Source of the DNA: Cohnella caldifontis
GTDB lineage: Bacteria > Bacillota > Bacilli > Paenibacillales > Paenibacillaceae
NCBI RefSeq assembly: GCF_029360585.1
Contig: NZ_JAQZSJ010000016.1
Location: 104,474 to 136,614 of the forward strand
Reading direction: 5' to 3'
Length of the DNA stretch: 32,141 bases
The notes under the pieces: generated by a model
The model's database searches: none
The model's input: only the letters and a program-made list of their open reading frames with translations
What the model was told of the DNA's origin: nothing
Shown here: positions 1 through 6,498 of the stretch, piece after piece
How positions within the stretch are numbered: position 1 is the stretch's first letter
How the letters are laid out: each line of letters opens with the position of its first letter
Translations under genes and position numbers: made by a program

Positions 1-10
1 GGATTTTGAT

Positions 11-36
11 CCATTAGCGGCTGCGGTGTCCGTTAG
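11..36 (-). repeat. Dispersed TAACGGACAC-type intergenic repeat, copy at window edge
   Basis: Read on the minus strand the segment is TAACGGACACCGCAGCCGCT followed by AATGG. It matches the four copies clustered at 21623-21806, which share TAACGGACA, then a GC-rich middle, then TTATTGG or TATTTGG. It lies outside any gene, just left of the 52-bp array. I see no coding capacity; function unknown. Confidence 0.6.
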
Positions 37-105
37 AATCAGAACCCGTGACGGGGAGGAGGGGGATTCGGTGAGGAACGGTATCGAATGGGCAGGAAGA
101 CGGGA

Positions 106-1953
106 TTAAGCTTGCCGCGCAAGCATAATCCCCGCCAACGCGAGGGGCAACAGCTGGTTAAGCTTGCCGCGCAAGCATAATCCCCGCCAACGCGAGGGGC
201 AACAGCTGGTTAAGCTTGCCGCGCAAGCATAATCCCCGCCAACGCGAGGGGCAACAGCTGGTTAAGCTTGCCGCGCAAGCATAATCCCCGCCAACGCGAG
301 GGGCAACAGCTGGTTAAGCTTGCCGCGCAAGCATAATCCCCGCCAACGCGAGGGGCAACAGCTGGTTAAGCTTGCCGCGCAAGCATAATCCCCGCCAACG
401 CGAGGGGCAACAGCTGGTTAAGCTTGCCGCGCAAGCATAACCCCCGCCAACGCGCGCGGGCAACAGCTGATTAAGATTGCCGCGCAAGCATAACCCCCGC
501 CAACGCGAGGGGCAACAGCTGATTAAGCTTGCCACGCAATCATAATCCCCGCCAACGCGAGGGGCAACAGCTGGTTAAGCTTGCCGCGCAAGCTTAACCC
601 CCGCCAACGCGAGGGGCCACAGCTGGTTAAGCTTGCCGCGCAAGCTTAACCCCCGCCAACGCGAGGGGCCACAGCTGGTTAAGCTTGCCGCGCAAGCTTA
701 ACCCCCGCCAACGCGAGGGGCCACAGCTGGTTAAGCTTGCCGCGCAAGCTTAACCCCCGCCAACGCGAGGGGCCACAGCTGGTTAAGCTTGCCGCGCAAG
801 CATAATCCCCGCCAACGCGAGGGGCAACAGCTGGTTAAGCTTGCCGCACAAGCATAATCCCCGCCAACGCGTGGGGCCACAGCTGATTAAGCTTGCCACG
901 CAAGCATAATCCCCGCCAACGCGAGGGGCAACAGCTGGTTAAGCTTGCCGCGCAAGCATAATCCCCGCCAACGCGAGGGGCCACAGCTGGTTAAGCTTGC
1001 CGCGCAAGCTTAACCCCCGCCAACGCGAGGGGCCACAGCTGGTTAAGCTTGCCGCGCAAGCTTAACCCCCGCCAACGCGAGGGGCCACAGCTGGTTAAGC
1101 TTGCCGCGCAAGCTTAACCCCCGCCAACGCGAGGGGCCACAGCTGGTTAAGCTTGCCGCGCAAGCTTAACCCCCGCCAACGCGAGGGGCCACAGCTGGTT
1201 AAGCTTGCCGCGCAAGCTTAACCCCCGCCAACGCGAGGGGCCACAGCTGGTTAAGCTTGCCGCGCAAGCTTAACCCCCGCCAACGCGAGGGGCCACAGCT
1301 GGTTAAGCTTGCCGCGCAAGCTTAACCCCCGCCAACGCGAGGGGCCACAGCTGGTTAAGCTTGCCGCGCAAGCTTAACCCCCGCCAACGCGAGGGGCCAC
1401 AGCTGGTTAAGCTTGCCGCGCAAGCTTAACCCCCGCCAACGCGAGGGGCCACAGCTGGTTAAGCTTGCCGCGCAAGCTTAACCCCCGCCAACGCGAGGGG
1501 CCACAGCTGGTTAAGCTTGCCGCGCAAGCTTAACCCCCGCCAACGCGAGGGGCCACAGCTGGTTAAGCTTGCCGCGCAAGCTTAACCCCCGCCAACGCGA
1601 GGGGCCACAGCTGGTTAAGCTTGCCGCGCAAGCTTAACCCCCACCAACGCGTGGGGCCACAGCTGGTTAAGCTTGCCGCGCAAGCTTAACCCCCGCCAAG
1701 GCGAGGGGCCACAGCTGCTTAAGCTTGCCGCGCAAGCTTACCCCCCGCCAACGCGAGGGGCCACAGCTGGTTAAGCTTGCCGCGCAAGCTTACCCCCCGC
1801 CAACGCGAGGGGCCACAGCTGGTTAAGCTTGCCGCGCAAGCTTACCCCCCGCCAACGCGAGGGGCAACAGCTGATTAAGCTTGCCGCGCAAGCTTAACCC
1901 CCGCCAATGCGTGAGGCAACAGCTGATTAAGCTTGCCACGCAAGCTTAACCAT
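106..1953. repeat. 52-bp tandem repeat array (minisatellite), about 35.5 units with hairpins
   Basis: The unit starts at TTAAGCTTGCC and recurs every 52 bp, at 106, 158, 210, 262 and so on to 1927. That makes 36 occurrences, with a single 1-nt insertion in the unit starting at 418. In the commonest form the unit junction is a perfect 12-bp inverted repeat, GGTTAAGCTTGC-CGC-GCAAGCTTAACC. A second, GC-rich hairpin follows (CCCCCGC-CAAC-GCG-A-GGGG, bulged A), then the palindrome CAGCTG. Units 1-6 are one near-identical class (CATAATCCCC with GGGGCAAC). Units from about 991 to 1600 are another near-identical class (CTTAACCCCC with GGGGCCAC). The last half dozen units are degenerate. It is non-coding: 52 is not a multiple of 3, and TTAA puts a TAA into both strands of every unit, so all frames close within about three units. 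There are no variable spacers, so it is not a CRISPR. Confidence 0.95.
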
Positions 1954-2062
1954 CGCCTCTCCGGACAAACGGGTTCCAATGGTCATGTTCATTTGAGTAC
2001 AGGATTGAGGATGTTCGTGGGAAAGTGGCTGAAGAGAGACTTCAGAGGCACGAATCAAAAAG
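1954..2062. other. Non-coding stretch right of the array
   Basis: No gene is seen between the end of the tandem array and the hairpin at 2063. The stretch has no recognisable promoter, and I could not align it to the repeat units. Confidence 0.5.
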
Positions 2063-2092
2063 ACCGTCAGGGACGAATTTTTCCGTGACGGT
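2055..2092 (-). terminator. Stem-loop with minus-strand T-tract
   Basis: ACCGTCA (2063-2069) pairs with TGACGGT (2086-2092). After a G-G mismatch, GGA/TCC extends the stem inward. On the minus strand the stem is followed by CTTTTTG (plus 2055-2062), as in a factor-independent terminator. It would stop transcription running leftward towards the 52-bp array, although no minus-strand gene lies to its right within 3 kb. Confidence 0.45.
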
Positions 2093-2216
2093 ATTTCTTG
2101 ATTTTGCGGGACACCCCAACTAACGTCCAGGTGCCATTCCGACCTTGGACGATTTCATATGGAGCGCCTCCGCCTTATGATGAAATCAGTCGAAAGGATG
2201 AAAGGAAGCGGTCACG

Positions 2217-2651
2217 TTGGAAAGGTTCGCGCCATTTCCGCTTCGCGCGTGGATCGCCATTGCTGCATGTTTGGTCCTCGCGGCCTTCCATACGTTACAC
2301 CCCATTTTGCCTCGCGGAGAAGCGTATTCGGACGGGTTAGCCCCGCCTTGGGCGTCTTCGGCCGCGGCGGTCCTGGGTCTGTTCTCCGTTCTGCCGTCGA
2401 GCGGTTGGACGAAACTTCGTTTGATTCCGCGGCAGGTTTTGGCGGCTGCCGGCTTGGCGGCAGGGCTGCTGATGGCTTGGTCGTCGGCCGGAATCGGCTG
2501 CGACGTTCTTCGCTTTGCCGCTTTGGCGGGATTCGACGGTTACCCTCCGAGAGTCGACTGGATGGGCTTCGCGCAACGCGCGATCAGCCTGCTCGGGGCC
2601 GTGATGCTTTTCGTGAACCACGCCCGTTTCCGCCGGGAACCGTTTGTTTGA
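2217..2651 (+). CDS. Small hydrophobic membrane protein, unknown family
   Basis: A 144-residue protein with a TTG start, preceded by AAAGGAAG about 9 nt upstream. No ATG lies near this ribosome binding site. About four hydrophobic segments are visible, near residues 12-28, 46-62, 73-91 and 120-135. A short basic tail (HARFRREPF) suggests a cytoplasmic C-terminus. I do not recognise a family and assign no function. Overlapping frames on the same strand are open because of third-position GC bias, but only this one gives a coherent membrane profile. A strong terminator follows it, so it is probably a single-gene unit. The upstream promoter is not obvious. Confidence 0.6.
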   Translation: MERFAPFPLRAWIAIAACLVLAAFHTLHPILPRGEAYSDGLAPPWASSAAAVLGLFSVLPSSGWTKLRLIPRQVLAAAGLAAGLLMAWSSAGIGCDVLRFAALAGFDGYPPRVDWMGFAQRAISLLGAVMLFVNHARFRREPFV

Positions 2652-2692
2652 ACGTCGCGGAGAGCTTAAGTGCGAAAAATTACTGTACTTAT

Positions 2693-2757
2693 AAAAACTT
2701 CCTCTGAACGCGGTCGCTCATCTTCGAAGACTTCGGAAGGAAGTTTTTCTTTTTTTC
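2693..2757 (+). terminator. Factor-independent terminator after the small membrane protein
   Basis: AAAAACTTCCT (2693-2703) pairs perfectly with AGGAAGTTTTT (2738-2748), followed by CTTTTTTTCC. An inner CTTCGAAG adds structure. The A-tract on the left would also let it act on the minus strand. It ends 4 nt before the -35 element of the merR-type promoter. Confidence 0.8.
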
Positions 2758-2760
2758 CTC

Positions 2761-2791
2761 TTGAAGCTTACGTGACGTCATGTTTTATACT
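2761..2791 (+). promoter_or_regulatory. MerR-type promoter, 19-bp spacer with centred dyad
   Basis: TTGAAG (2761-2766) and TATACT (2786-2791) are separated by exactly 19 bp. That is the over-long spacing typical of MerR-activated promoters. The spacer centres on TGACGTCA (2773-2780), a perfect palindrome that extends imperfectly to 14 bp. It lies directly upstream of the MerR-family gene, so it is very likely the autoregulated promoter of the MerR-SRPBCC-MFS operon. Confidence 0.75.
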
Positions 2792-2833
2792 AAACCTACC
2801 GGTAAATGATGGCGCGCCTACAAGGGGATGGTT

Positions 2834-3331
2834 ATGAAGCGGAAATGGAAAGTCGGGGAGCTTGCGAGGATGGCCGGCCTTACCGTCCGCACCTTGCGGT
2901 ATTACGACCAGATCGGGCTGTATTCGCCCTCGGGGCACACCGAATCGGGGCATCGGATATACGTGGAATCCGACCTTGCCCGTCTTCAACAGATCCAGTC
3001 CCTGAAAGAGCTCGGTTTAACGTTGGAGGAAATCAAAGCCGCGCTCGGCGGCGAACGGTTCAGCATGCTCGAGATCGTCTCCTTGCAGATCGAGCGTCTG
3101 AAACAGAACATCAGCGTCCAGCAAAAACTGTTGCAAGAATTAGAGAGCGTCGCGAACCGGATCCAGAGGGACGAACCGCTTACCGTCGAAAATTTCGCGA
3201 ATGTCCTGGCTTCGATGCGGAAAACGCACGAGAAGTTTTTCGCGGAACGGCGATCAAGCTGGGATCGGCACTTGGACCGGCTCGGAGATTTTCTGGAGAG
3301 CCGGCCGGAAACACCCTATTCAGGAGGATGA
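2834..3331 (+). CDS. MerR-family transcriptional regulator
   Basis: A 165-residue protein. The N-terminal winged helix (WKVGELARMAGLTVRTLRYY, residues 5-24) and the following GHRIY wing are diagnostic of MerR. A coiled-coil dimerisation helix (about residues 75-115) and a short effector tail follow. There are no metal-type cysteines, so it is more likely a small-molecule (drug) sensor of the TipA/BmrR style than a metal sensor. An ATG at 2828 directly abuts the AAGGGG ribosome binding site. The ATG at 2834, 6 nt downstream, is therefore the better start. It heads an operon with an SRPBCC protein (7-nt gap) and an exporter, and probably controls that operon from the 19-bp-spacer promoter at 2761-2791. 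The ligand is unknown. Confidence 0.88.
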   Translation: MKRKWKVGELARMAGLTVRTLRYYDQIGLYSPSGHTESGHRIYVESDLARLQQIQSLKELGLTLEEIKAALGGERFSMLEIVSLQIERLKQNISVQQKLLQELESVANRIQRDEPLTVENFANVLASMRKTHEKFFAERRSSWDRHLDRLGDFLESRPETPYSGG

Positions 3332-3338
3332 ACGGACC

Positions 3339-3782
3339 ATGGAAAAGGAACGTTCCGCCAATCATGATACTTTCGTAATCGAAAAAACGTATAAAGCTGC
3401 TCCCGACCGAGTGTTCGCCGCTTGGTCGGACCCGGAGTCCAAAGCCCAATGGTTCCCGAGAGCGGAGAAGTTCGAATTCCGCGTCGGCGGACAGGAGTTC
3501 AACCGCGGGGGGCCGACCGACGGTCCCGTTTATACTTACGATGCCCGATATCAGGAAATCGTGCCGGATCGGCGAATCGTGTACTCTTACGTCATGGACA
3601 TGGGGGATACGCGCATCTCCGTATCGGTGACGACCGTGGAATTCCGGCCGGCGGGCGAAGGCACGCGGCTCGTATACACGGAACAAGGGGTATATCTTGA
3701 CGGCCATGATACGCCCGAACAACGGCAGCACGGAACGAATGTCCTGTTGGACAGGCTGAGCCAAGCGTTGGGAGAGGGGTAG
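3339..3782 (+). CDS. SRPBCC / AHSA1-type START-like domain protein
   Basis: A 147-residue single-domain protein of the Aha1/START-like fold. Hallmarks are FVIEKTYKAAPDRVFAAWSD near the N-terminus, the WFP segment, and the closing helix (GTNVLLDRLSQAL). These proteins form a hydrophobic cavity and often bind small hydrophobic molecules. The ligand here is not predictable. The start is the ATG 11 nt after AGGAGG; an earlier ATG touches the ribosome binding site and is disfavoured. It sits between a MerR regulator and a multidrug-type exporter, and its stop overlaps the next start (TAGTG). A role in binding the same compound that the regulator senses and the pump exports is an inference. Confidence 0.85.
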   Translation: MEKERSANHDTFVIEKTYKAAPDRVFAAWSDPESKAQWFPRAEKFEFRVGGQEFNRGGPTDGPVYTYDARYQEIVPDRRIVYSYVMDMGDTRISVSVTTVEFRPAGEGTRLVYTEQGVYLDGHDTPEQRQHGTNVLLDRLSQALGEG

Positions 3783-5329
3783 TGGGAGCCGCTCGCGGTT
3801 CCGCGGATCAGGCCGGCCTGCGCGAGTGGATCGGACTGGCCGTCCTGGCCCTTCCGGCATTGCTCGTGTCGATCGACGTGTCGGTCATGATCCTGGCGCT
3901 GCCGCACATCGGCACCGGACTCGGCGCCGACAGCGTCCAGCAGTTGTGGATCATGGACATTTACGGATTCATGCTGTCCGGTTGCTTGGTCACCATGGGA
4001 TCGCTCGGGGATCGCATCGGTCGGCGGAAATTGCTGATGATCGGCGGAGCGGCCTTTAGCCTGGCTTCCCTGCTCGCGGCGTTCTCGCCAAACGCCGGGA
4101 TGCTGATCGCGGCCCGCGCGCTGCTCGGAATCGCCGGAGCGACCGTGTCTCCTTCGACGCTGGCCTTAATCGGCAATATGTTCCGCGATCCCAAGCAGCG
4201 GTCGCTGGCCATCGGGATTTGGTTCGCGTGTTCCATGGGGGGAATGGCTCTGGGCCCGGTTGTCGGCGGAGCGATGCTGGAGCGGTTTTGGTGGGGGTCC
4301 GTCTTCTTGCTCGGCTTGCCCGTCATGATCTTGCTCCTGGCGACCGCGCCGTTCCTGCTTCCCGAATACCGCCGACCGGATGCGGCCCGGATCGACCTGC
4401 CCAGCGTCGGTTTATCGCTTGGCGCGATTTTGCCGGTGATCCTCGGGCTCAAAGAAATCGCCAAAGGCGGGGTACAGGCCGCGCCTGTGCTCGCCATCGC
4501 GGCGGGTCTCGCGATCGGTTGGTTGTTCTGGTCCAGGCAGCGGAAGCTGGCGGACCCTCTGATCGACTTGCGCTTGTTCGGCAGCCCCGGTTTTCGCGCG
4601 GCATTAGGCGGTATGTTCGGCGTCACGCTGACCGGCGCGATCATGCTGTTCCTCGCGCAATACCTTCAATTCGTTCAGGGATTAAGTCCGCTGCACGCGG
4701 GGTTGTACATGCTGCCCGGGATCGCGGCTTCCATGGCCGGGATGCTGATTTCGCCGCTGCTGGCGCGCCGGATCCGCCCGGCCCGCCTCATCGCCGGAGG
4801 TCTCGCGGCGGCTTGCGCAGGCTGTCTGCTCTTCACCCAAGCGGGCCCGGAGTCCGGGATTCCGGCGATCGTCGCGGGGTATGTGCTTTTCAGCCTGGGG
4901 GCTTCTCCGCTGCCCGGCTTGTCCAGCGATCTGGTCGTCGGATCCGCGCCGCCCGATCAGGCGGGATCGGCGGCATCGTTGCTGCAGACCGGCAGCGAGT
5001 TTGCCTATGCGCTCGGGATCGCGTCGCTCGGCAGCTTGGCGACGTTCGTATACCGCGGACAGGTCGCGCCTATGATTCCCGCCGCGGTCCCGGAGGCGGC
5101 GTCGCAGGCTTCCCGCGACAGCTTGATCGGGGCGGCCGCCGCGGCGGAAGGGCTTCCGGACTCCCTGCGTTCGGCGCTTATGGACGGGGCCAAAGAAGCC
5201 TTCGCGAGCTCGATGCACGCGGTGGCCGTCATCTGCGGCGCCATCATGCTTCTCGTCGCGGTCCTGGTTTCCGCGCGGCTTCGGCATCTCCGTCCCATCG
5301 GGCACCGCGTCTCCGTGGAAACCGAATGA
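3782..5329 (+). CDS. MFS exporter, DHA2 (14-TM, QacA/SmvA-like) family
   Basis: A 515-residue polytopic membrane protein, the usual size for 14-helix drug:H+ antiporters. The first helix carries the acidic motif VSIDVSVMILALP. The loop between helices 2 and 3 has motif A (GSLGDRIGRRKLLMIG). Helix 5 carries the antiporter motif C region (GPVVGGAML). These place it with QacA/EmrB/SmvA exporters of cationic or amphipathic drugs. The GTG start follows GGAGAGG and overlaps the stop of the SRPBCC gene by one base, showing translational coupling. It is the last gene of the MerR operon and is followed by a bidirectional terminator. The substrate is unknown; resistance export is the family-level expectation. 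Confidence 0.88.
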   Translation: MGAARGSADQAGLREWIGLAVLALPALLVSIDVSVMILALPHIGTGLGADSVQQLWIMDIYGFMLSGCLVTMGSLGDRIGRRKLLMIGGAAFSLASLLAAFSPNAGMLIAARALLGIAGATVSPSTLALIGNMFRDPKQRSLAIGIWFACSMGGMALGPVVGGAMLERFWWGSVFLLGLPVMILLLATAPFLLPEYRRPDAARIDLPSVGLSLGAILPVILGLKEIAKGGVQAAPVLAIAAGLAIGWLFWSRQRKLADPLIDLRLFGSPGFRAALGGMFGVTLTGAIMLFLAQYLQFVQGLSPLHAGLYMLPGIAASMAGMLISPLLARRIRPARLIAGGLAAACAGCLLFTQAGPESGIPAIVAGYVLFSLGASPLPGLSSDLVVGSAPPDQAGSAASLLQTGSEFAYALGIASLGSLATFVYRGQVAPMIPAAVPEAASQASRDSLIGAAAAAEGLPDSLRSALMDGAKEAFASSMHAVAVICGAIMLLVAVLVSARLRHLRPIGHRVSVETE

Positions 5330-5356
5330 ACGAGGACGTGCCGGGCTCTATCCCCG

Positions 5357-5401
5357 TAAAAAAAACGAGACTCCCGCCGCTGCGGGAATCTCGTTTTTTT
5401 T
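5357..5401. terminator. Bidirectional terminator between convergent genes
   Basis: ACGAGA-C-TCCCGC / GCGGGA-A-TCTCGT forms a 12-bp stem with one mismatch and a CGCT loop. It is flanked by eight A on the left and eight T on the right. It serves the plus-strand exporter and the minus-strand VOC gene. Confidence 0.88.
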
Positions 5402-5432
5402 GCTGCTTTTCAGCCGGGCGCGGCGCTTTCCC

Positions 5433-5828
5433 TTACTGCTTGACGATCATCCAACTGATGCCGAATTTGTCTTCGATTTCGCCGTAATGAGCGCCCCACG
5501 GCTGCTGTTCGAACGGAAATTTCACCGTGCCGCCTTCGGAGAGATTCGCGAAAGCCTGACGGGCCTGATCCAGGTCGCCGAAGTTCAAGGAGAGCGAAAC
5601 CGTCCGTCCTCCGCCGGCCGGTCCGAAGGTGTCGGCCAGGAACAGCACGTTTCCTCCGGCTACGGTCAGCACCATGTGCATCACTTTGTCTTTTTGCTCT
5701 TCCGGCGTTCCCGGCATCTGGCCTAAAGTCATGACCGATACGATTTCCCCGCTCAGCGCTTGCGCATAGAAGCCGGCTTGCGCTTTGGCGTCCTCCGATT
5801 GAATGTAAGCGTTCAGTTGTGCTTGCAT
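5433..5828 (-). CDS. VOC-family (PhnB/glyoxalase-like) protein
   Basis: A 131-residue protein of the PhnB-type vicinal oxygen chelate fold. It starts MQAQLNAYIQ, continues with the conserved AQAGFYAQAL helix, and ends WGAHYGEIEDKFGISWMIV, the signature C-terminal strand pair of this group. These are dimeric proteins, sometimes metal-dependent; many have no known reaction. The start is the third in-frame ATG, which has GGAAAGG 9 nt upstream. The two earlier ATGs flank or precede that site. Its own ECF-type promoter (5876-5900) lies just beyond the preceding YCII gene. It therefore belongs to the sigma factor regulon here rather than being a chance neighbour. Confidence 0.85.
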   Translation of the reverse strand: MQAQLNAYIQSEDAKAQAGFYAQALSGEIVSVMTLGQMPGTPEEQKDKVMHMVLTVAGGNVLFLADTFGPAGGGRTVSLSLNFGDLDQARQAFANLSEGGTVKFPFEQQPWGAHYGEIEDKFGISWMIVKQ

Positions 5829-5875
5829 GTTCAACATCCTTTCCATGGGTTTGTTTTTTGGTTTCTATTAAAGCG

Positions 5876-5900
5876 ACGAACGGACAAAGAACGAATCGAC
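5876..5900 (-). promoter_or_regulatory. ECF-type promoter motif, copy 3 (VOC gene)
   Basis: On the minus strand: TGTCGATT, 12 nt, GTTCGTCG. The spacing and both boxes match the copies at 6350-6374 and 8233-8257. It sits 47 nt upstream of the chosen VOC start and 19 nt past the YCII stop. This supports separate transcription by the local ECF sigma factor. Confidence 0.7.
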
Positions 5901-5919
5901 ACATCCGCGAAAAAGTTTT

Positions 5920-6291
5920 TCAAAAAATATCGGGCATTTCTTTGACCCGCCGCAGCTCGATCTCGCCGACCCCGATCCGACCGACGTCCGGCAATCGGAC
6001 GGCCCACTCGATCGCCTCTTCCTTGGACCGGACGTCCACCAGCGCGAAGCTGGCCACGTCGGCCCCGGCTTTGCCGCGCAAGCCTTCCTCTATGTCCGTC
6101 GAATCTCCGTATGCGCCGCATCCGATGCGGATTCCGCTCGAAGCGGGATGCAGATGGCCGGACGCGAGCAGCACCCCCGCTTGTTCCAAGCGGTCGTTGT
6201 AGCTCCGCATCGTTTCGAGCCAATCCGGGTTCGGCGGCTTGGCGGTTTCGCCGGCCGCTTGCCGGGCTTTGACCAACAGCATGAATCTCAT
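5920..6291 (-). CDS. YCII-related (DGPF-family) protein
   Basis: A 123-residue protein beginning MRFMLLVKA, the standard opening of YCII/DGPF proteins. It carries the conserved SKEEAIEWAVRLPD segment and the VGEIELRRV end. The DGPF tetrapeptide itself is replaced: the equivalent stretch reads EEGLRGKAG, unlike the intact motif in its paralogue at 7752-8186. DGPF proteins are the hallmark neighbours of ECF42 sigma factors; their biochemical role is unknown. AAGGAGG precedes the ATG. It is transcribed from its own ECF-type promoter (6350-6374), downstream of two terminators that isolate it from the sigma gene. Confidence 0.88.
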   Translation of the reverse strand: MRFMLLVKARQAAGETAKPPNPDWLETMRSYNDRLEQAGVLLASGHLHPASSGIRIGCGAYGDSTDIEEGLRGKAGADVASFALVDVRSKEEAIEWAVRLPDVGRIGVGEIELRRVKEMPDIF

Positions 6292-6349
6292 CGCGTTTTC
6301 CCTCCTTCCTTGCCGGAATCGTTGTTTCAGAGTCGCCTCTACTTAGACA

Positions 6350-6374
6350 ACGAACGGATAGACGGGAAATCGAC
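6350..6374 (-). promoter_or_regulatory. ECF-type promoter motif, copy 1 (YCII gene)
   Basis: On the minus strand: TTGTCGATT, 12 nt, GTTCGTTGTCTA, 58 nt upstream of the YCII start. The identical box spacing at three gene starts in this locus is the main evidence. Confidence 0.72.
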
Positions 6375-6384
6375 AACCGAAAAG

Positions 6385-6420
6385 AAAAAACTCCCCTCAG
6401 AAGCGAACGAATGGAGGGGT
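6385..6420 (-). terminator. Second minus-strand terminator upstream of YCII promoter
   Basis: On the minus strand CCCCTC (plus 6414-6419) pairs with GAGGGG (plus 6393-6398), then AGTTTTTTC. It stands about 10 nt before the -35 box of the YCII promoter and is in tandem with the terminator at 6445-6468. Confidence 0.6.
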
Positions 6421-6444
6421 ACGCGGGCTGTAAGCGCAATGGAA

Positions 6445-6468
6445 CAAAAAAAGGCCCCTGCGGGGCCT
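6445..6468 (-). terminator. Terminator of the ECF sigma factor gene
   Basis: AGGCCCC-TGC-GGGGCCT is a perfect 7-bp stem. On the minus strand it is followed by seven or more T (plus 6446-6452). It lies about 30 nt past the sigma factor stop. Confidence 0.85.
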
Positions 6469-6498
6469 GGATCGGGTTAACAGTCTCGGTTCTTCCGG

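Noticed and set aside
314..535. 73-residue minus-strand frame inside the tandem array
   Set aside because: It is a translation of the repeat itself. The period is not a multiple of 3, TAA occurs in every unit on both strands, and no ribosome binding site is present.
106..1953. CRISPR array
   Set aside because: The whole 52-bp period is repeated with near identity. There are no unique spacers between conserved repeats, and no cas genes are in the window.
1..2216. Insertion sequence or transposon end
   Set aside because: No transposase, terminal inverted repeats or target duplication were seen around the tandem array.
2159..2707. 182-residue plus-strand frame overlapping the small membrane protein
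   Set aside because: It has arginine/glycine-rich composition typical of an out-of-frame GC-rich reading, and runs into the terminator at 2693-2757. The 2217-2651 frame has a ribosome binding site and a coherent membrane profile.
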